Source: a bacterium (GTDB lineage: Bacteria; Patescibacteriota; Patescibacteriia; Patescibacteriales; GWC2-42-12). Taken from it: 8,442 nucleotides of DNA. The stretch covers positions 1 through 8,442 of the forward strand of contig JAURWF010000007.1 in assembly GCA_030655095.1 (NCBI GenBank). Reading direction: 5' to 3'. Below the pieces are notes generated by a model. It was given only the letters and a program-made list of their open reading frames with translations. It made no database searches and was not told where the DNA came from. Shown one piece after another: positions 5,984 through 8,442 of this stretch (the first letter of the stretch is position 1; each line of letters starts with the position of its first letter). The position numbers and the translations under genes are program-made.

Positions 5984-6325
5984 TTAATTTCCAACCTTAT
6001 TTGTTACTCGTGCTGCCCAATTAAAAGCAAAAAAATAATTTTGCCATAATTTATCAGAAGAACCATATTGATTTTCAAAAGCAAAATAATCCACTAATAC
6101 CTCATAAACCCTTGTTAATTCTTTTAATCTTTTTTTATTTTTTGAATCATCAATAGTAAAACTTAAAAGTTCTAAAGCTCTTTCAAACGCTTGCTGACTG
6201 TATTTAATATTTTTATTTCTCCAATTAATAGTCCTTTCAACCTCGCTACCAATATTAGCCATCTGCTCAAAAAATGTTAATTCATTCCAACGACCATTTG
6301 CTAATTCTTTATGATAAATTTTCAT
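5984..6325 (-). CDS. Conserved-looking helical protein of unknown function (113 aa), downstream of gatC
   Basis: The gene begins 3 bases after the gatC stop, so it is almost certainly cotranscribed and perhaps translationally coupled. ATG 6325 is the natural start; the nearest Shine-Dalgarno-like AAGGA is about 14 bases upstream, too far to be convincing. The protein is soluble and largely alpha-helical: MKIYHKELANGRWNELTFFEQMANIGSEVERTINW, a second helix AFERALELLSFTIDD, a third around LKELTRVYEVLVDYFAF, and an aromatic C-terminal part (LWQNYFFAFNWAARV). There is no signal peptide, membrane segment, cysteine or catalytic motif. I have a vague memory of similar short proteins in Patescibacteria genomes but cannot name a family. 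Trp, Phe and Tyr are abundant, suggesting a compact helical bundle. Any link to the amidotransferase or DNA ligase rests only on position. Confidence 0.8.
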   Translation of the reverse strand: MKIYHKELANGRWNELTFFEQMANIGSEVERTINWRNKNIKYSQQAFERALELLSFTIDDSKNKKRLKELTRVYEVLVDYFAFENQYGSSDKLWQNYFFAFNWAARVTNKVGN

Positions 6326-6328
6326 ATT

Positions 6329-6622
6329 TTATTCAATTATCCTTTTAACCTTAATAAATCTCCCCTCTTTTTCTGGCGCATCAGCCAAGGATTGTTCTAT
6401 TTCTTTTTCATCCCAATCTTTTACAACATCTTCGCGCAAAACATTTTCCAAGCCAGTAATTTGCGCTGTTGGCTCAACGCCACTAACATCAACCTCTTTA
6501 AGTTGATCAATATAATCTAAAACAGCAGACAATTGACTATTATATTTTTTTAATTCTTCTTCAGTCAATTCTAACCGTGCTAATTTAGCTATGTGTTGTA
6601 TTTCGCTTTTTGATAATTTCAT
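6329..6622 (-). CDS. gatC: Asp-tRNA(Asn)/Glu-tRNA(Gln) amidotransferase subunit C
   Basis: A 97-residue protein, usual GatC length, with the family pattern: N-terminal helix MKLSKSEIQHIAKLARLELTEEE, then LKKYNSQLSAVLDYIDQLKEVDVSGVEPTAQ, and the C-terminal segment ENVLREDVVKDW...LADAPEKEGRFIKVKRIIE, ending in the conserved APE...F.VP-type tail (here KEGRFIKVKRI). GatC clamps GatA and GatB together in the complex that turns Glu-tRNA(Gln) or Asp-tRNA(Asn) into Gln- or Asn-tRNA, using glutamine and ATP in the cytoplasm. The start overlaps the ligA stop by four bases (ATGA, 6622-6619), so translation is probably coupled; no Shine-Dalgarno lies at normal distance. gatA does not follow directly; the next gene is the 113-aa unknown. 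Confidence 0.93.
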   Translation of the reverse strand: MKLSKSEIQHIAKLARLELTEEELKKYNSQLSAVLDYIDQLKEVDVSGVEPTAQITGLENVLREDVVKDWDEKEIEQSLADAPEKEGRFIKVKRIIE

Positions 6623-8442
6623 ATAATCAACTTTAAAAATTCCTCTTCATTAATAATTTTAACTCCCAACTTTTTCGCTTTATCAAGCTTGCTCCCAGGA
6701 TCATCGCCAGCTACTACAAAATCTGTATTTTTACTAACTGACGAAGAAATATCTCCGCCCAATTCTCTTATTTTAGCTTTAGCTTCATCTCTTGTCAAAC
6801 CAGACAACGCCCCTGTCAAAACAAAAATTTTACCAACTAATTTTTGCGCAATTATAGAAGTTTTATCTGCTATTTGTATTTTAATTGTTAATCCATTGCT
6901 TTCTAATCTTTCTAATAAAGCTAGATTATGTTCATCATGAAACCAATCATAAATACTTTTCGCAACTATTGGTCCAACATCAGGCAATTTTTCCAAATCC
7001 TCTAACGTTAAATTTTGAAAATAATCAACAAATTCCCTAATTCGTAATTCGTAATTCGTAATTCGTAATTGTCGCGATAGCAACAGAGCTGACTCTTCTC
7101 CAACATGATGAATGCCTAGACCAAAAAGAAAACGCGCTAAATCAACTTGTTTTTTGTCAGAAATAGCTTTAATTAAATTTTCCGCTGATTTATCAGCAAA
7201 TCTTTCTAATGGTTTTAAATCTCCAATAGTAAGTTGATAAAAATCACTAACATCTTTTACTAAACCCTTACTCATTAATTGCTCAATAATTTTTGGACCC
7301 AACCCATCAATATCCATTGCATTTTTAGATGCCCAATGAGTTAAATTACGCAAATTAATAGCATAACAATTTTTATTAACACAACGATAAGCAACCTCGC
7401 CTGTTTTTTTAACAACAACGCCATTACAATTTGGACATTTTATTGGTGGATTAATTTTTTTTTCTTCTCCTTGACGCAATCCTATTAAAACTTTAACTAT
7501 TTTAGGAATAACATCTCCAGCTCTTTCAATTACAACAGTATCTCCTATTTTTAAACCCAATCTTTTTATCTCGTCCATATTATGAATAGTTGCTCTACTT
7601 ACAAGAACACCATAAACTTGAACAGGCTTAAGATGAGCTGTCGGCGTTAAAACACCAGTACGACCGACTTGCCAAACAACATCTTCTAAAATAGTAGTTG
7701 CTTGTTCAGCGGCAAATTTATAAGCCATAATATAACGAGGACCCTTACCAACAGTACCGAGAGTTTTCCATAAATCTAAATCATTAACTACTATTACTAC
7801 TCCGTCACAATCAAATAATACTTCGTCGCGATGTTTTTCCCAATAATCATGAAATTTAATTGCTTCTTCCAAATTTTTACAATATTTATTTTGTTTCAAA
7901 ACTTTAAAACCAAGCAACTCTGCAAGTTTATGCTCCTGCTCATGATACATTAAACCCAAATCAGTTGCTAAAGAATAAATATGACAATCTAATTTACGTT
8001 CAGCTGTCAATTTTGAATCTAATTGTCTAATTGATCCCGCCGCAGCGTTTCGCGGATTAGCAAGCTCTGGTCTATTTTGTTTTTTATATTGCTCATTCAA
8101 ATCCTTAAATACTTTATTTGGCATAATAACCTCACCACGTGCTTCAAATCTGCCAGAATCTAAAGCTTGATACAATTTTTCTATTGATTTCTCTGTTAAT
8201 CCAATTTTTATTAACTGACTTTTTTCTGGTCTTTGTAAAACTAATGGAATAGCTTCAATAGTTTTTAAATTTTGTGTTACATTTTCGCCTACTTCACCAT
8301 CGCCACGAGTAGCTCCTAAAACAAATTTACCTTGCTCATAAATTAAAGCCATCGCCAAACCATCCATTTTTAACTCAGCATAATAATTAATTTCCATCTC
8401 CACAGGCGGAATCGAAACCCCGAGATGAGGGCGAGAAATTAA
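6619..8442 (-). CDS. ligA: NAD+-dependent DNA ligase LigA (partial, N-terminus off right edge)
   Basis: LigA seals nicks in replication and repair using NAD+. The frame is open to the window edge. The GTG at 8403 is not the true start: the catalytic KMDG lysine would be residue 12, whereas it is residue 115 in E. coli, so domain Ia lies outside. Counting that GTG as residue 1: KMDG (12-15), GATRGDGEVGENVT (about 30-43), FEARGEV, LANPRNAAAGSIRQLD, FDCDGVVIVVND (about 197-208), YIMAYKF with motif V Lys, a Cys4 zinc site (C323, C326, C341, C346), helix-hairpin-helix repeats (MDIDGLG; FGLGIHHVGEESA; LEKLPDVGPIVAKSI) and a C-terminal BRCT domain (about 517-594). Oddities: motif IV normally ends in Lys (E. 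coli K290) but here has Val205; an AATTCGT array adds residues about 447-456 within the helix-hairpin-helix region; and a GC-rich palindromic element lies just before KMDG. First gene of a run with gatC (4-bp overlap). Confidence 0.95.
   Translation of the reverse strand, partial: LISRPHLGVSIPPVEMEINYYAELKMDGLAMALIYEQGKFVLGATRGDGEVGENVTQNLKTIEAIPLVLQRPEKSQLIKIGLTEKSIEKLYQALDSGRFEARGEVIMPNKVFKDLNEQYKKQNRPELANPRNAAAGSIRQLDSKLTAERKLDCHIYSLATDLGLMYHEQEHKLAELLGFKVLKQNKYCKNLEEAIKFHDYWEKHRDEVLFDCDGVVIVVNDLDLWKTLGTVGKGPRYIMAYKFAAEQATTILEDVVWQVGRTGVLTPTAHLKPVQVYGVLVSRATIHNMDEIKRLGLKIGDTVVIERAGDVIPKIVKVLIGLRQGEEKKINPPIKCPNCNGVVVKKTGEVAYRCVNKNCYAINLRNLTHWASKNAMDIDGLGPKIIEQLMSKGLVKDVSDFYQLTIGDLKPLERFADKSAENLIKAISDKKQVDLARFLFGLGIHHVGEESALLLSRQLRITNYELRIREFVDYFQNLTLEDLEKLPDVGPIVAKSIYDWFHDEHNLALLERLESNGLTIKIQIADKTSIIAQKLVGKIFVLTGALSGLTRDEAKAKIRELGGDISSSVSKNTDFVVAGDDPGSKLDKAKKLGVKIINEEEFLKLII
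7039..7066 (-). repeat. Heptanucleotide array (AATTCGT)x4, inside ligA
   Basis: Perfect units start at 7039, 7046, 7053 and 7060. They encode the core of LRITNYELRIRE between the GEESALLLS hairpin segment and VDYFQNLTLEDLEKLPDVG. LigA proteins normally have a shorter loop there, so this is an in-frame insertion. It is the same family as 4451-4476. Confidence 0.88.
8394..8435 (-). repeat. GC-rich inverted repeat (REP-like) inside ligA, near the right edge
   Basis: CATCTC (8395-8400) and GAGATG (8422-8427) are perfectly complementary around a 21-base GC-rich loop, and the GC-rich stretch continues to about 8435 (gagggcgag). It encodes SRPHLGVSIPPVEM directly before the NYYAELKMDG active-site segment, where LigA normally has a variable linker from domain Ia. 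Composition and layout suggest an inserted dispersed element. The window ends within its flank. Confidence 0.45.

Noticed and set aside
6311..6940. Plus-strand ORFs at 6311-6520 and 6689-6940
   Set aside because: They are antisense to gatC and to the ligA BRCT region, both of which have clear family motifs.
8398..8403. GTG at 8403 as the start of ligA
   Set aside because: The frame is open to the window edge, and this start would put the active-site lysine at residue 12, losing domain Ia.

Overview
The window is AT-rich bacterial DNA. Its dense, almost SD-less genes, intragenic heptanucleotide repeats and several divergent or unfamiliar small proteins suggest an uncultured Patescibacteria (Candidate Phyla Radiation, Parcubacteria-like) genome. 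That assignment is inference; there is no rRNA or other marker gene here to settle it. Nearly everything is on the minus strand, so transcription runs from high to low coordinates.

Right part (8442 to 5984): an operon-like run of ligA (NAD+-dependent DNA ligase, 5' end off the right edge), gatC (Asp/Glu-tRNA amidotransferase subunit C, overlapping the ligA stop by 4 nt) and a 113-residue helical protein of unknown function. Middle (5954 to 5433): a convergent intergenic region with a perfect 14-bp palindrome, then the only plus-strand gene. This is a 79-residue protein of unknown function with a textbook Shine-Dalgarno, a hairpin at its 3' end and a probable terminator.

Left part (5390 to 1): a winged-helix/nucleotidyltransferase-fold protein, an O-antigen ligase/polymerase-family membrane protein, and the first 937 codons of a very large secreted protein. 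The large protein has a signal peptide, a 14-residue-periodic coiled coil, beta-strand repeats and a string of modules typical of phage tail fibres. Its C-terminus lies off the left edge. Together these three look like a cell-envelope locus: a surface fibre next to polysaccharide polymerisation or ligation.

The feature that cuts across genes is repeat invasion. Three heptanucleotide tandem families (GAAAATT, TATTTTG, AATTCGT) and two GC-rich palindromic elements lie inside coding sequences (ligase, nucleotidyltransferase and O-antigen ligase) without breaking the frame. The ligase also appears to lack the motif IV lysine that is essential in E. coli LigA. No CRISPR array, tRNA, rRNA or transposase gene was seen, and no gene-free stretch exceeds 300 bases.
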